Source of the DNA: Anaerocolumna sp. AGMB13020
Lineage (GTDB): Bacteria > Bacillota > Clostridia > Lachnospirales > Lachnospiraceae
Reading direction: 5' to 3'
DNA: 64,000 bases
NCBI RefSeq assembly: GCF_033100115.1
Contig: NZ_CP136910.1
Span: 2,788,001-2,852,000, forward strand
The notes beneath the pieces are model-generated. The model was not told the DNA's origin. It searched no databases and was given only the letters and a program-made list of their open reading frames with translations. The position numbers and the translations under genes were made by a program. Positions 45,931-54,054 of this stretch are shown piece by piece (position 1 is the first letter of the stretch; each line of letters opens with the position of its first letter).

Positions 45931-46755
45931 CTAAGATTTTCGAAATCCCGTTTGCTCCATATATCCAAAAGCGCTTCCTATAAAGCCCCCTTCTTTGATG
46001 AACCTCTTAATATTTCTCTGTAAGGATGTCTCTTCCGGCAATTCCTCTAAAGGTAAGTCAAAATTCTTAAACACCCATTCCCTATAAGAGTTATCTTCCT
46101 TGTTCCACTCCTCAATGGTGTAATCCGCCTGAAACTGAAGAATTCTGGATTCCCGAGGTAGTACCTCCTTTAACCCCGGTGAGAGCATCCAGGAATCACA
46201 GATAAAATAACGGTACTTAAAATCCGGATAGTATTTAGCGAAGAAGTTAAGCGCCTGTTCATAAGAATTCAGACAATTTTCTCTGGTTATCCTGGCATCA
46301 GAAGGTATGTGCACACTGATTACTCGCTCCCCTTTCCAGTTCTCCATTTCAAATTCCAGTTCTCCCAAGCGGAACTCCTCCATGGATATCTGTCTGGGCG
46401 TCCACCATTCCCTATCAAAACCATAGGTATGATAGCTGACCAGATGCTCCCCTACAAATCTGGAAAAGCATTGAAAGGTATCAAAAAATATTTTCTGACC
46501 GATTCCTTTCTCTTCATAGAGCTTATAGGTATTAAGTCCGGTTACCAACTGTAGTGTCAGCATTTTTAAACCTTTATCATCTTTTCCCAAAGCCTTCTTT
46601 AATTCTTCCAGGGTCCTCTCCCATTCCCTACGATCGTATAACTTATCAGAATTTTCCTTTAACGCAGAATAATCCTGTTCTTTGTAAATCCTTAGAACGG
46701 TTTCCGTTACTTCCTCTGGCAGATTGATACCCATGCAAAGTTCCTTTAACGTCAT
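45931..46755 (-). CDS. Acyltransferase domain protein (NAT_N/GNAT_C-like)
   Basis: 274 residues from the ATG at 46755 (ATAGGAGATT upstream). A helical N-terminal half (LYDRREWERTLEELKKALG) precedes a C-terminal GNAT-like half with EFRLGELEFEME, SVHIPSDARITREN and ICDSWMLSPGLKEVLP. This matches my memory of the N-acyltransferase N-/GNAT-like C-terminal pair (DUF5596) common in Clostridia and Bacteroides. Substrate unknown. Stands alone, divergent from the MerR gene. Confidence 0.6.
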   Translation of the reverse strand: MTLKELCMGINLPEEVTETVLRIYKEQDYSALKENSDKLYDRREWERTLEELKKALGKDDKGLKMLTLQLVTGLNTYKLYEEKGIGQKIFFDTFQCFSRFVGEHLVSYHTYGFDREWWTPRQISMEEFRLGELEFEMENWKGERVISVHIPSDARITRENCLNSYEQALNFFAKYYPDFKYRYFICDSWMLSPGLKEVLPRESRILQFQADYTIEEWNKEDNSYREWVFKNFDLPLEELPEETSLQRNIKRFIKEGGFIGSAFGYMEQTGFRKS

Positions 46756-46894
46756 ATAGAATCTCCTATTCCCCAATAATTTGGTCTCAGTATAACATGT
46801 ACCCAATCACACTTTCAACCGTATTAAAAAAGAAGGCAAAGCAGTGTTTTCTACTCCTCTTTCTATGATATCCAAATGGTATTGAAAAGCTTCC

Positions 46895-46934
46895 TTGAAT
46901 ATATTACTATAGGAATATACTTACGAAATATTCC
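46895..46934 (+). promoter_or_regulatory. merR-type gene promoter with inverted repeat
   Basis: TTGAAT (46895-46900), 17 bases, TACTTA (46918-46923). GGAATAT (46912-46918) and ATATTCC (46928-46934) form an inverted repeat over the -10 box; possible autoregulatory site. Confidence 0.45.
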
Positions 46935-46966
46935 ATTTGTAAGAGTGGTTTACAGGGGGTACCAAT

Positions 46967-47413
46967 ATGTTGTTAAAAATAAAAGAATTTGCAGACTTTA
47001 GTGATATTTCAGTACGTGCGCTTCATCTCTATGACCGGCTTGGTTTGCTGGCACCGGCAGAGGTTGATTCTTCTAACGGCTACCGCTATTATGAATCTGA
47101 ACAGATGAAGGAACTTAATACAATAATCAGTTTTAAAAAACTGGGGTTTTCTCTGGCAGATATTAAGGATCTAAAAGAAGACAGCTATTCCAAAGAAGCC
47201 GTTATGAAAAAGCTCCAGGAGAAAAAGGACGAGAATGACCGTCTTATCCAGATTCTTGCCTATAACAACGAAAACATCTATAACATGCTGTCACACCTTG
47301 CGGCTGAGCCAGAAAAGCCAGGTGCAAAAGAAGAGGCTTACAATCTTTCAAGAATCTATTGCCTTGAGAACGACAAGCTGGAACAGGATTTCTCAGATAT
47401 TCTATGGTTATAA
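46967..47413 (+). CDS. MerR-family regulator
   Basis: 148 residues. The winged-helix DNA-binding part IKEFADFSDISVRALHLYDRLGLLAPAEV...GYRYYESEQM is clear, followed by the dimerisation helix and a short C-terminal tail. It is shorter than MerR proteins with an effector-binding domain but could be complete, as the ending (FSDILWL) looks natural. The next promoter downstream (47772-47802) has the 19-base spacer that MerR proteins act on, so it probably controls the two MutS-like genes. Confidence 0.85.
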   Translation: MLLKIKEFADFSDISVRALHLYDRLGLLAPAEVDSSNGYRYYESEQMKELNTIISFKKLGFSLADIKDLKEDSYSKEAVMKKLQEKKDENDRLIQILAYNNENIYNMLSHLAAEPEKPGAKEEAYNLSRIYCLENDKLEQDFSDILWL

Positions 47414-47536
47414 AGCAAATCCTGATAAACGTATGTTTATTACACCTGGGTCTTCCTTTCAATAACGAAATAAATTTACTTAATGAAAAACGCTTCTGGA
47501 GGTTTCGACAAGCAATGTGCTTCGAATACGTTTAAA

Positions 47537-47623
47537 AACTGCTGGTATCAGGCCAGGCGAGTACGGGAACTCAAATTTTTAATACTGCTGGTTTATACCA
47601 GGGTGTGTCTGAAAACTGCTGGT
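47537..47623 (+). repeat. Three copies of ACTGCTGGT with small hairpins
   Basis: ACTGCTGGT occurs at 47538, 47584 and 47615 in the 408-base gap 47414-47821. The first two are followed by short inverted repeats (CTGG...CCAG; CTGGT-TTAT-ACCAG). No gene is seen in this gap. Meaning unknown; perhaps a remnant or an RNA structure. Confidence 0.4.
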
Positions 47624-47771
47624 GACGAGCTGGTGACAGACTGATCCTGTCCCGGGCTATAAAAGAAACCTCGATTTTTGTATCTCGTGGAGGGCTATAC
47701 CGTAAGTTTTAAAACACGGCTCAAAGGATTTTAAACAGTCTGTAAAAAAGCTGCTATTTGTAAAATTTTCA

Positions 47772-47802
47772 TTGACCCTACACATGCGTCATAGTTTACA
47801 CT
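47772..47802 (+). promoter_or_regulatory. MerR-type promoter of the MutS-like pair
   Basis: TTGACC (47772-47777) and TACACT (47797-47802) are 19 bases apart, the stretched spacing typical of MerR-activated promoters. CTA...TAG (47778-47780 region and 47792-47794) frame the spacer. It lies 20 bases before the MutS-like gene with its AGGAGGTGA ribosome-binding site. Confidence 0.6.
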
Positions 47803-47821
47803 TATTTCAGGAGGTGAAGCT

Positions 47822-49459
47822 ATGACGTATTTTAGTTTATTTTACGAAAACCAGGAGCAGGAAGATTCAGCTAAAAAGCAGTCAGGGAATCAAGTATATT
47901 ACCGGGCAAAGCAAAGGCTTGAAAAAAAGACTTACTTTGTAGGTGCCAGAATGGTTGTATCAGAAGAAGTTATAGAAGCTGGCAGAAATCTGCCCTGCTT
48001 TTTCCAGGATCTGAATCTGGAGGCGCTATTTCTTCCTGATAAGGATGAATACCTAACAGAGGAAATAAAAAATTATTACTTTAGTTTTCCGGAAACTCTC
48101 TCTCAAATCACTTATCGGCAGGATATCTATAAAGACCTTGACAATCCGCTAGTCTTAAATGGTTTAACTGCTTTTCGAAACAGCTTTACAGAAGCAGAGC
48201 GCTTTCTTGAATACCGGCACAAATCCGATTCACCGCTTCAACAAAGCAAGTATTATATTGATGCTGCCGTAATGCATTATGAGTCTGTCAGCAGGTTATA
48301 TGATCTTTTAAAGGAACAGGTTAAATCCAAGGCTTTCCTTTCCCTGCTTTCTCATCTTACCTCGTTCCTGAACACAGACGGTTATTCCGATTTCTATAGG
48401 GAAGCAATCCGTTTGAAGGACAAACTGGAAAATATTTATTTCACCCTGACTATGGCCGGAAATGCTGTTAAAGTATATTTTCAAGAGAATACTGGAGTCA
48501 CTGAAGATTTCGCCAGCAGCCTTGAGAAGGTGTTCCGTATTCAGGAGCACAGCCGTAATTCGATTCGGCTTTTCAACCAGCCTGGGTTAAATCCTTTTGA
48601 AAGTAAACTAATATCACTGGTGGAGAAAGAAAATCCAAAGCTTCGCAAAGAATGCCTGGAATTCACTGCTACAGCCAGACTTTTGACAAATGATATTCTG
48701 CAAAGGCTTTACAAAGAATCTGAAGTCTATCTGTTCGGGCATACCCTTGCTTCCAAGTTGCGGGAGAAAGGCTTTCTGTTGACTTATCCGGAATTTACCG
48801 AAACCAGGAGCCTGCACCTTGAAGGAATATGTGATATCGGTCTTGCACTGGCAGCGGGAAAGCACAGGGAAGTAGCGGTGAATGACTTGGTATTGATGGA
48901 GAGTAATAAAGGTGCTTTTATTACAGGAGTAAATCAGGGCGGTAAGACGACTTATGCAAGAAGTGTGGGACAGACCGCATACCTTGCAATGCTTGGTATG
49001 CCGGTAATTGCCACAAAGGCACTGCTGCCACACTTTAAGGGTATTCATACTCATTTTACCGTGGAAGAAAATCACCTGGTGAACAACGGTAAATTACAGG
49101 AGGAATTGCACCACTTAAAAGAGATCCTTGATAAAGCACCTACCAACTGTCTTTACCTCCTTAACGAGATGTTTTCTTCTGCAACCGCCGCAGATGCTTT
49201 TGATCTGACCAGCCTGCTGCTTCCGAAAATTTTTGCAAAGGCCGGTACTGTACTCTGTGTAACTCATGTTCCGGAACTGGCAAAGCTGCAGGCAGATATG
49301 ATAAGCTTAATAGCCTCTGCCAGAGAAGAAGATGGCTATCAAAGAAACTATCGAATTCATCCGGGAGAGGCGGCACTTAGTGCAAGAGCAATTGATATCG
49401 CCTTAAAATACTGCCTGTCAGGAACACAGATAAAGGAGTGTATAACCAATGGAGATTAA
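47822..49459 (+). CDS. MutS-like ATPase, first of pair
   Basis: 545 residues. It keeps the MutS core (helical lever region about 60-340) and ATPase (about 345-540) but lacks the mismatch-recognition N-terminal domain. Walker A is GVNQGGKTTYARS (about 369-381; MutS usually GPNMGGKST). Walker B reads LYLLNEMFSSAT, with Asn where MutS has Asp but the catalytic Glu kept. The following VTHVPEL matches the MutS THYHEL region. It overlaps the second MutS-like gene by 11 bases, so the products may form a heterodimer. Function unknown; mismatch repair proper is unlikely. Confidence 0.75.
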   Translation: MTYFSLFYENQEQEDSAKKQSGNQVYYRAKQRLEKKTYFVGARMVVSEEVIEAGRNLPCFFQDLNLEALFLPDKDEYLTEEIKNYYFSFPETLSQITYRQDIYKDLDNPLVLNGLTAFRNSFTEAERFLEYRHKSDSPLQQSKYYIDAAVMHYESVSRLYDLLKEQVKSKAFLSLLSHLTSFLNTDGYSDFYREAIRLKDKLENIYFTLTMAGNAVKVYFQENTGVTEDFASSLEKVFRIQEHSRNSIRLFNQPGLNPFESKLISLVEKENPKLRKECLEFTATARLLTNDILQRLYKESEVYLFGHTLASKLREKGFLLTYPEFTETRSLHLEGICDIGLALAAGKHREVAVNDLVLMESNKGAFITGVNQGGKTTYARSVGQTAYLAMLGMPVIATKALLPHFKGIHTHFTVEENHLVNNGKLQEELHHLKEILDKAPTNCLYLLNEMFSSATAADAFDLTSLLLPKIFAKAGTVLCVTHVPELAKLQADMISLIASAREEDGYQRNYRIHPGEAALSARAIDIALKYCLSGTQIKECITNGD

Positions 49460-50966
49460 CCTTATAACTACTGATAATACCGTACAAAGGTTTAAGACAG
49501 ACAGCAAACTTCTCCTGCGGGATTTGAAGCTGGAGCAGCTTTTAGATGTTATTTCTGATGGTGATGAGGAGCTGCGAAAAATAAGCAGTAAACAGTTGAT
49601 GCTGCCTGCTACTCAGAAAACTGAACTATTAAAGCGACACTCTGTTCTAAGGGATGCAATCAAACATCCTGCGTTATTTTATGAGATTTACCATTCGTCC
49701 TGTCAGGCTTTAGATAAGATACAGACATACGATGATTCTACAAAACTAAAATATAATTACATCATTTCGGTGCCCAAGAAGATTCTGACTCAGGTTGAGA
49801 CAGCCTTAGCAGCACTTACTTATCTGGAAGATATCAGCGGCAGGCTCAGAAGAGAAAACAATTTTACTGCGGAAGTACTTCTTTCCTTCTGCCATGAATT
49901 TACCGGCTATTACACGGAGCACTTTCTAAAAGAGGTGCAAACTTTCCTTCAATCCCTATCAGTCTTAAAGAAAACCGATGCCGTCTCTGTAGGTGCCCAT
50001 CTTGGCAAAGGTCTTAAGATGACCGACATGTCACTGCTTCGTATTCTTGATAGTGAAAGCTCCTCCGAGGAAAAGAAAGGGTTGCTGTCCTATGTTCTGA
50101 AGTCAGACAAATGCTATGAAATTAGAATCGAAAATACCACTATTGAAAACGAAGTGCGGGAAATCATAGATGCCAGCCTTACCTGGATACTAAAAACGGT
50201 AAGTGATTTTAACTATACTGTGAAGCACCTGTTAGAGCAGTTGAAATTTCAATTCGGCTTTTACTGTGGTGCTCTGAATCTATATAAATTCCTGGAGGGA
50301 CGTGGAATAAAGATATGCTTTCCAGTCTTTGCAGAAGACTCTAAGGTCTTAAAGGTCTCTGAACTACATGACCTGTTTCTGGTTATAAAGGACAATTCAG
50401 CAATAGCCAACAGTATTTCTTATGAAGGTGTCAGCAATTATATTATCACGGGAGTAAATCAAGGCGGTAAAACTACCTTTCTCAGAAGCTTCGGCACTGC
50501 ACAGCTCCTGGCACAAAGCGGTTATTTTACCCCTGCCGCCCAGTATGTCTGCAATATATATCAGAGTATCTTCACCCACTTTCCAGAGGATGAAGATTCC
50601 AGCTTGAAACACGGACTATTGGAACAGGAATTATTAAAGCTTCACGATATTATAACCCGGATAGCTCCTGACAGTCTGCTGCTATTAAATGAGACTTTTG
50701 CAACTACCACCGATTACGACGCGGCTTATCTGGCAAAGGAACTCCTCCATGGTATAGAAGACAGCGGTATTACCTGTCTCTTCGTTACGCATAATTATGA
50801 GTTCAGTCACAGCCTTTATCGTAAAAAGCATAGCGAAAATGTCTTTTTAAGAGCAGACAGAGAGGAAAGTGGAGACAGATGCTTTCGTTTAAGCGAGGGT
50901 GAACCCCTTAAGACAGGGTATGCCTTAGATTTGTATCAGGAAGTTATGAAGGAGGCTTCCAGATAG
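49449..50966 (+). CDS. MutS-like ATPase, second of pair
   Basis: 505 residues, paralogous to the upstream protein. Walker A GVNQGGKTTFLRS at about 335-347, Walker B LLLLNETFATTTDYDA (again Asn before Glu), then FVTHNYEF. The N-terminal 330 residues are mainly helical (lever and clamp-like). No Fxe mismatch-reading motif is seen. It starts inside the end of the first gene. Both genes are likely driven by the MerR-type promoter. Confidence 0.75.
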   Translation: MEINLITTDNTVQRFKTDSKLLLRDLKLEQLLDVISDGDEELRKISSKQLMLPATQKTELLKRHSVLRDAIKHPALFYEIYHSSCQALDKIQTYDDSTKLKYNYIISVPKKILTQVETALAALTYLEDISGRLRRENNFTAEVLLSFCHEFTGYYTEHFLKEVQTFLQSLSVLKKTDAVSVGAHLGKGLKMTDMSLLRILDSESSSEEKKGLLSYVLKSDKCYEIRIENTTIENEVREIIDASLTWILKTVSDFNYTVKHLLEQLKFQFGFYCGALNLYKFLEGRGIKICFPVFAEDSKVLKVSELHDLFLVIKDNSAIANSISYEGVSNYIITGVNQGGKTTFLRSFGTAQLLAQSGYFTPAAQYVCNIYQSIFTHFPEDEDSSLKHGLLEQELLKLHDIITRIAPDSLLLLNETFATTTDYDAAYLAKELLHGIEDSGITCLFVTHNYEFSHSLYRKKHSENVFLRADREESGDRCFRLSEGEPLKTGYALDLYQEVMKEASR

Positions 50967-50986
50967 AGCATTATTACAATTGAAAA

Positions 50987-51058
50987 AAGCTTAAACTACT
51001 TTTGCAGCTACTTTAAATGTTTTCAACATTAGTAACCGGAACAAAAGTATTTAAGCTT
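50987..51058. terminator. Bidirectional terminator, mutS-like/dnaK
   Basis: AAGCTTAAACTACTTTTG (50987-51004) pairs with CAAAAGTATTTAAGCTT (51042-51058), one mismatch. On the minus strand it ends in TTTTTTC, a good terminator for dnaK; it also follows the MutS-like pair. Confidence 0.75.
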
Positions 51059-51091
51059 CTTTCATGATATTATCTTTACATACTTCAGTAC

Positions 51092-52834
51092 TTACAGAAT
51101 CTGTGCTGCAGTATATTCCAAACGTTCTTTTGCCGCCGCAATTCTATCCGCTTCTTCTTTGGTTATTGTACCAAGCTTTGTCTTTCCAACAGTTTTCTTT
51201 AATTCTGTAAGACTTTCTTTAATCTCTTTCTTTTTCCCTTTGTCCAGTTCCTTCTTTCTGGAGGCAAGAGCAGATTCCGCCTGCAGGATGAGGTTTTCTG
51301 CTTCATTTCTGATATTCACGGCCTGTCTTCTCTCATCATCACCGGACTCATATTGCGCTGCCTCTCGTATGGCTCTTTCTATTTCATCTTCAGAGAGGTT
51401 GGTACTGGCAGTAATAACAATATGCTGTTCCTTTCCAGTATCCATATCTCTTGCGGAAACCTTTAAAATACCATTGGCATCTATATCAAAAGTAACCTCT
51501 ATCTGAGGAACCCCACGCATGGCACGCTTGATACCATTGAGCTTAAAATTACCAATCAGCTTATTATCTTTGGCGAACTGCCGCTCTCCCTGAAGTACCT
51601 TAATATCCACGGAAGTCTGAAAATTACCGGCTGTGGTGAATACCTGGCTGTATTTAGTGGGGATGGTAGAATTCCTCTCAATCAGTCTTGTGGCCACGCC
51701 TCCCATGGTTTCAATGGATAAGGATAAGGGTGTAACATCTAACAAAAGAATTTCCGTCAGTCCTGCTTCTCCTGCAAGCTTTCCTCCCTGAATGGAGGCG
51801 CCTAAGGCCACGCATTCATCGGGATTCAGGTTCTTGCTGGATTCCATTCCCATTAGCTGCCTGACTTTATTCTGTACGGCAGGAATTCTGGTAGAACCTC
51901 CTACCAACAGCACTTTGTGTAAATCAGCAGGTTTCAATCCGGCATCGTTTAAAGCATTCTGTACGGGTACTGCAGTTCTTTCCACAAAATCATGGGTAAG
52001 CTCATCAAACTTTGCACGGGTCAGATTTATGTCCAAATGTCTGGGACCAGATTTATCCGTAGTAATAAAAGGAAGATTAATATTGGTGCTGGTGGACGCT
52101 GACAGCTCTTTCTTCGCTTTTTCTGCCGCTTCCCTCAGTCGTCCTAAAGCAACCTTGTCCTTTGACAGATCAAGCTTCTCTGTTTTTTTGAACTCCTGTA
52201 CCAAATAATCGGTTACCCTTTCATCAAAGTCGTCTCCTCCTAGTCGGTTATCACCTGAGGTCGACAGGACCTCGATAACGCCTCCTCCTATTTCAATTAC
52301 AGATACATCAAAGGTTCCGCCCCCCAGATCATATACCATGATTTTCTGTGCTCCTTCGTTATCCAATCCGTAAGCCAATGCCGCGGCCGTAGGCTCATTG
52401 ATAATACGCAGTACATTTAACCCCGCAATTCTGCCTGCATCTTTGGTGGCTTGTCTTTGTGCATCATTAAAATAAGCCGGAACTGTAATAACTGCCTCTG
52501 TAACCGTCTCTCCCAGATAACTTTCAGCATCTTTTTTGAGTTTTCCAAGAATCATGGCAGAAATCTCCTGTGGCGTGTATTTCTTACCGTCAATATTAAC
52601 TTTGTAATCCGTACCCATCTGACGCTTTATGGAAGCGATGGTTCTATCTCCGTTGGTAACGGCCTGGCGTTTTGCCATATCGCCTACCAGCCTTTCGCCG
52701 GTCTTTGAAAAAGCTACCACTGAAGGTGTCGTTCTCTGTCCTTCACCGTTATTGATAACTACCGGTTTCCCTCCTTCTATAACAGCTACACAGCTATTTG
52801 TTGTACCTAAATCAATACCGATTATCTTACCCAT
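51092..52834 (-). CDS. dnaK: DnaK/Hsp70 chaperone with short lid
   Basis: 580 residues, about 30-50 shorter than usual. The nucleotide-binding domain is complete ([46 protein letters not shown]), as is the substrate-binding beta domain ([32 protein letters not shown]). The C-terminal lid is reduced: after [12 protein letters not shown] it runs only to TAAQIL, without the disordered tail. No grpE or dnaJ gene is adjacent and no CIRCE (HrcA) repeat is seen upstream, so it is probably an additional DnaK. A promoter-like TTGAAA-17-TATATA (52903-52875 region) precedes it. Confidence 0.92.
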   Translation of the reverse strand: MGKIIGIDLGTTNSCVAVIEGGKPVVINNGEGQRTTPSVVAFSKTGERLVGDMAKRQAVTNGDRTIASIKRQMGTDYKVNIDGKKYTPQEISAMILGKLKKDAESYLGETVTEAVITVPAYFNDAQRQATKDAGRIAGLNVLRIINEPTAAALAYGLDNEGAQKIMVYDLGGGTFDVSVIEIGGGVIEVLSTSGDNRLGGDDFDERVTDYLVQEFKKTEKLDLSKDKVALGRLREAAEKAKKELSASTSTNINLPFITTDKSGPRHLDINLTRAKFDELTHDFVERTAVPVQNALNDAGLKPADLHKVLLVGGSTRIPAVQNKVRQLMGMESSKNLNPDECVALGASIQGGKLAGEAGLTEILLLDVTPLSLSIETMGGVATRLIERNSTIPTKYSQVFTTAGNFQTSVDIKVLQGERQFAKDNKLIGNFKLNGIKRAMRGVPQIEVTFDIDANGILKVSARDMDTGKEQHIVITASTNLSEDEIERAIREAAQYESGDDERRQAVNIRNEAENLILQAESALASRKKELDKGKKKEIKESLTELKKTVGKTKLGTITKEEADRIAAAKERLEYTAAQIL

Positions 52835-53554
52835 TCATGTCCTCCGCGATTTTGGAATCATCCTTTTTGTTGATATTTTATATATAAAGCTCAAAATTAT
52901 ATTTTCAATAATTCAAGCTACTAATGATTTCATTTCTATATTTTTACGCCATCTGACTGTCATATTACCCTTTATATGGCTTCCATGTCAATTACAGGAT
53001 TCTAAACAAATTATTAAATGTTTTGTATATGATGAAATCTAATTGATTATTATATCAGTTTATCAAGTTCTGGAGTATTCTAGTTCAATAATGTATTTAA
53101 ATATTAATTGGAACTGAGGTATTTGAAAGTCTTTTGAATATATATTGATATCACAAAGAAATAAAATGGACACCGCTAGGAATATAACTAAATTTGGTGG
53201 TTATTTTTTAAGTCGAGACATATTTTATTATATTAATTATATTTTTTGCTATCGTTGCGTAATGGATAATGGAAAATAAAATAGGACGTGAATTACTTAT
53301 TCAGTTCTATCAGGAAACTGCTGAATAACAAAGAATTGCTGATAATACTTGAGAAAAACGAACAAATGGATATTCTATGTTACCTATACAAAAAATATCT
53401 TAATGTTCCTTTAAATGCAATCGGCGGCAAGTCAACGACACAAGTCCATTATAATGATAATTTTTAGAAGTTCCACATCTTTTAAGCATTTACATTTATA
53501 CTACACAATTAGTTATAAATAGTATATAATTGTTAAAAGTTAAAGGAGGTATAT
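52835..53554. other. Intergenic region, 720 bases
   Basis: Apart from the dnaK leader (AGGAC before its ATG) this very AT-rich stretch holds no gene over 60 codons on either strand that I can support. A 59-codon remnant-like frame is listed separately at 53288-53467. No CIRCE element, tRNA or repeat array was seen. Confidence 0.6.
53288..53467 (+). pseudogene. Possible gene remnant, 59 codons
   Basis: A GTG-started frame reading LLNNKELLIILEKNEQMD then ILCYLYKKYLNVPLNAIGGK, ending at a TAG. It has protein-like composition but no usable ribosome-binding site and no recognised family. It could be the tail of a decayed gene. Confidence 0.25.
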
Positions 53555-53749
53555 ATGAAACATTTTTTAACTGGACTAGGTATTTTTATTTTTGGATTTA
53601 TATTATTAAGTATATGCTCATCAATTTGGGGTAACGGAGGTAATGCAGACTCAAGTTTTTTAATACTGATATCTATATTTTATCTTTCTGCTATTATAGG
53701 AGGCTCAACATCTCTTATTTTAGAGGAACTTAGAGAAAGGAATAACTAA
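53555..53749 (+). CDS. Small membrane protein, 64 residues
   Basis: 64 residues with two hydrophobic segments (about 4-25 and 34-54) and a charged C-terminus (LEELRERNN). A consensus AAAGGAGGTATAT ribosome-binding site precedes the ATG, so translation is likely. Family not recognised. A terminator-like hairpin follows at 53876-53920. Confidence 0.6.
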   Translation: MKHFLTGLGIFIFGFILLSICSSIWGNGGNADSSFLILISIFYLSAIIGGSTSLILEELRERNN

Positions 53750-53875
53750 ACTTAGAACAGATATTTATACATTGGTCAGATATGAAAATCTAAGACAGAA
53801 GAAGCACTTTACTTTATTCATAACTATGAAAACCTATAACCGATCCATTTATATAAAAATAACATTCCTATAAAT

Positions 53876-53920
53876 GGAGCATCACCTCATGACTGAAATT
53901 TAGCCATATTGCGATGCTCC
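53876..53920 (+). terminator. Hairpin after the small membrane protein gene
   Basis: GGAGCATC (53876-53883) pairs with GATGCTCC (53913-53920); an inner TGACTGAAATTTAGCCA hairpin is possible. TTATTAATTT follows. The gap 53750-54054 holds no other feature. Confidence 0.5.
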
Positions 53921-54054
53921 TTATTAATTTACCTTTATAACTTTTATTTTATCTTTGCCCTTTTATCTGTAATAACGTTACTTTGTTTATTTTCTATATT
54001 AGATGTAATTATCTATAATTATTAAATAACTTCAAAAATTGATTTCTTAACCTT

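Noticed and set aside
46967..47465. Truncated MerR gene by frameshift
   Set aside because: The alternate frame downstream continues for only a few codons and shows no effector domain; a short natural MerR is more likely.
47822..50966. Canonical mutS genes for mismatch repair
   Set aside because: Both proteins lack the N-terminal mismatch-recognition domain and are only about 500-545 residues long with altered Walker motifs.
52835..53100. HrcA/CIRCE control of dnaK
   Set aside because: No TTAGCACTC-N9-GAGTGCTAA-like repeat was found upstream.
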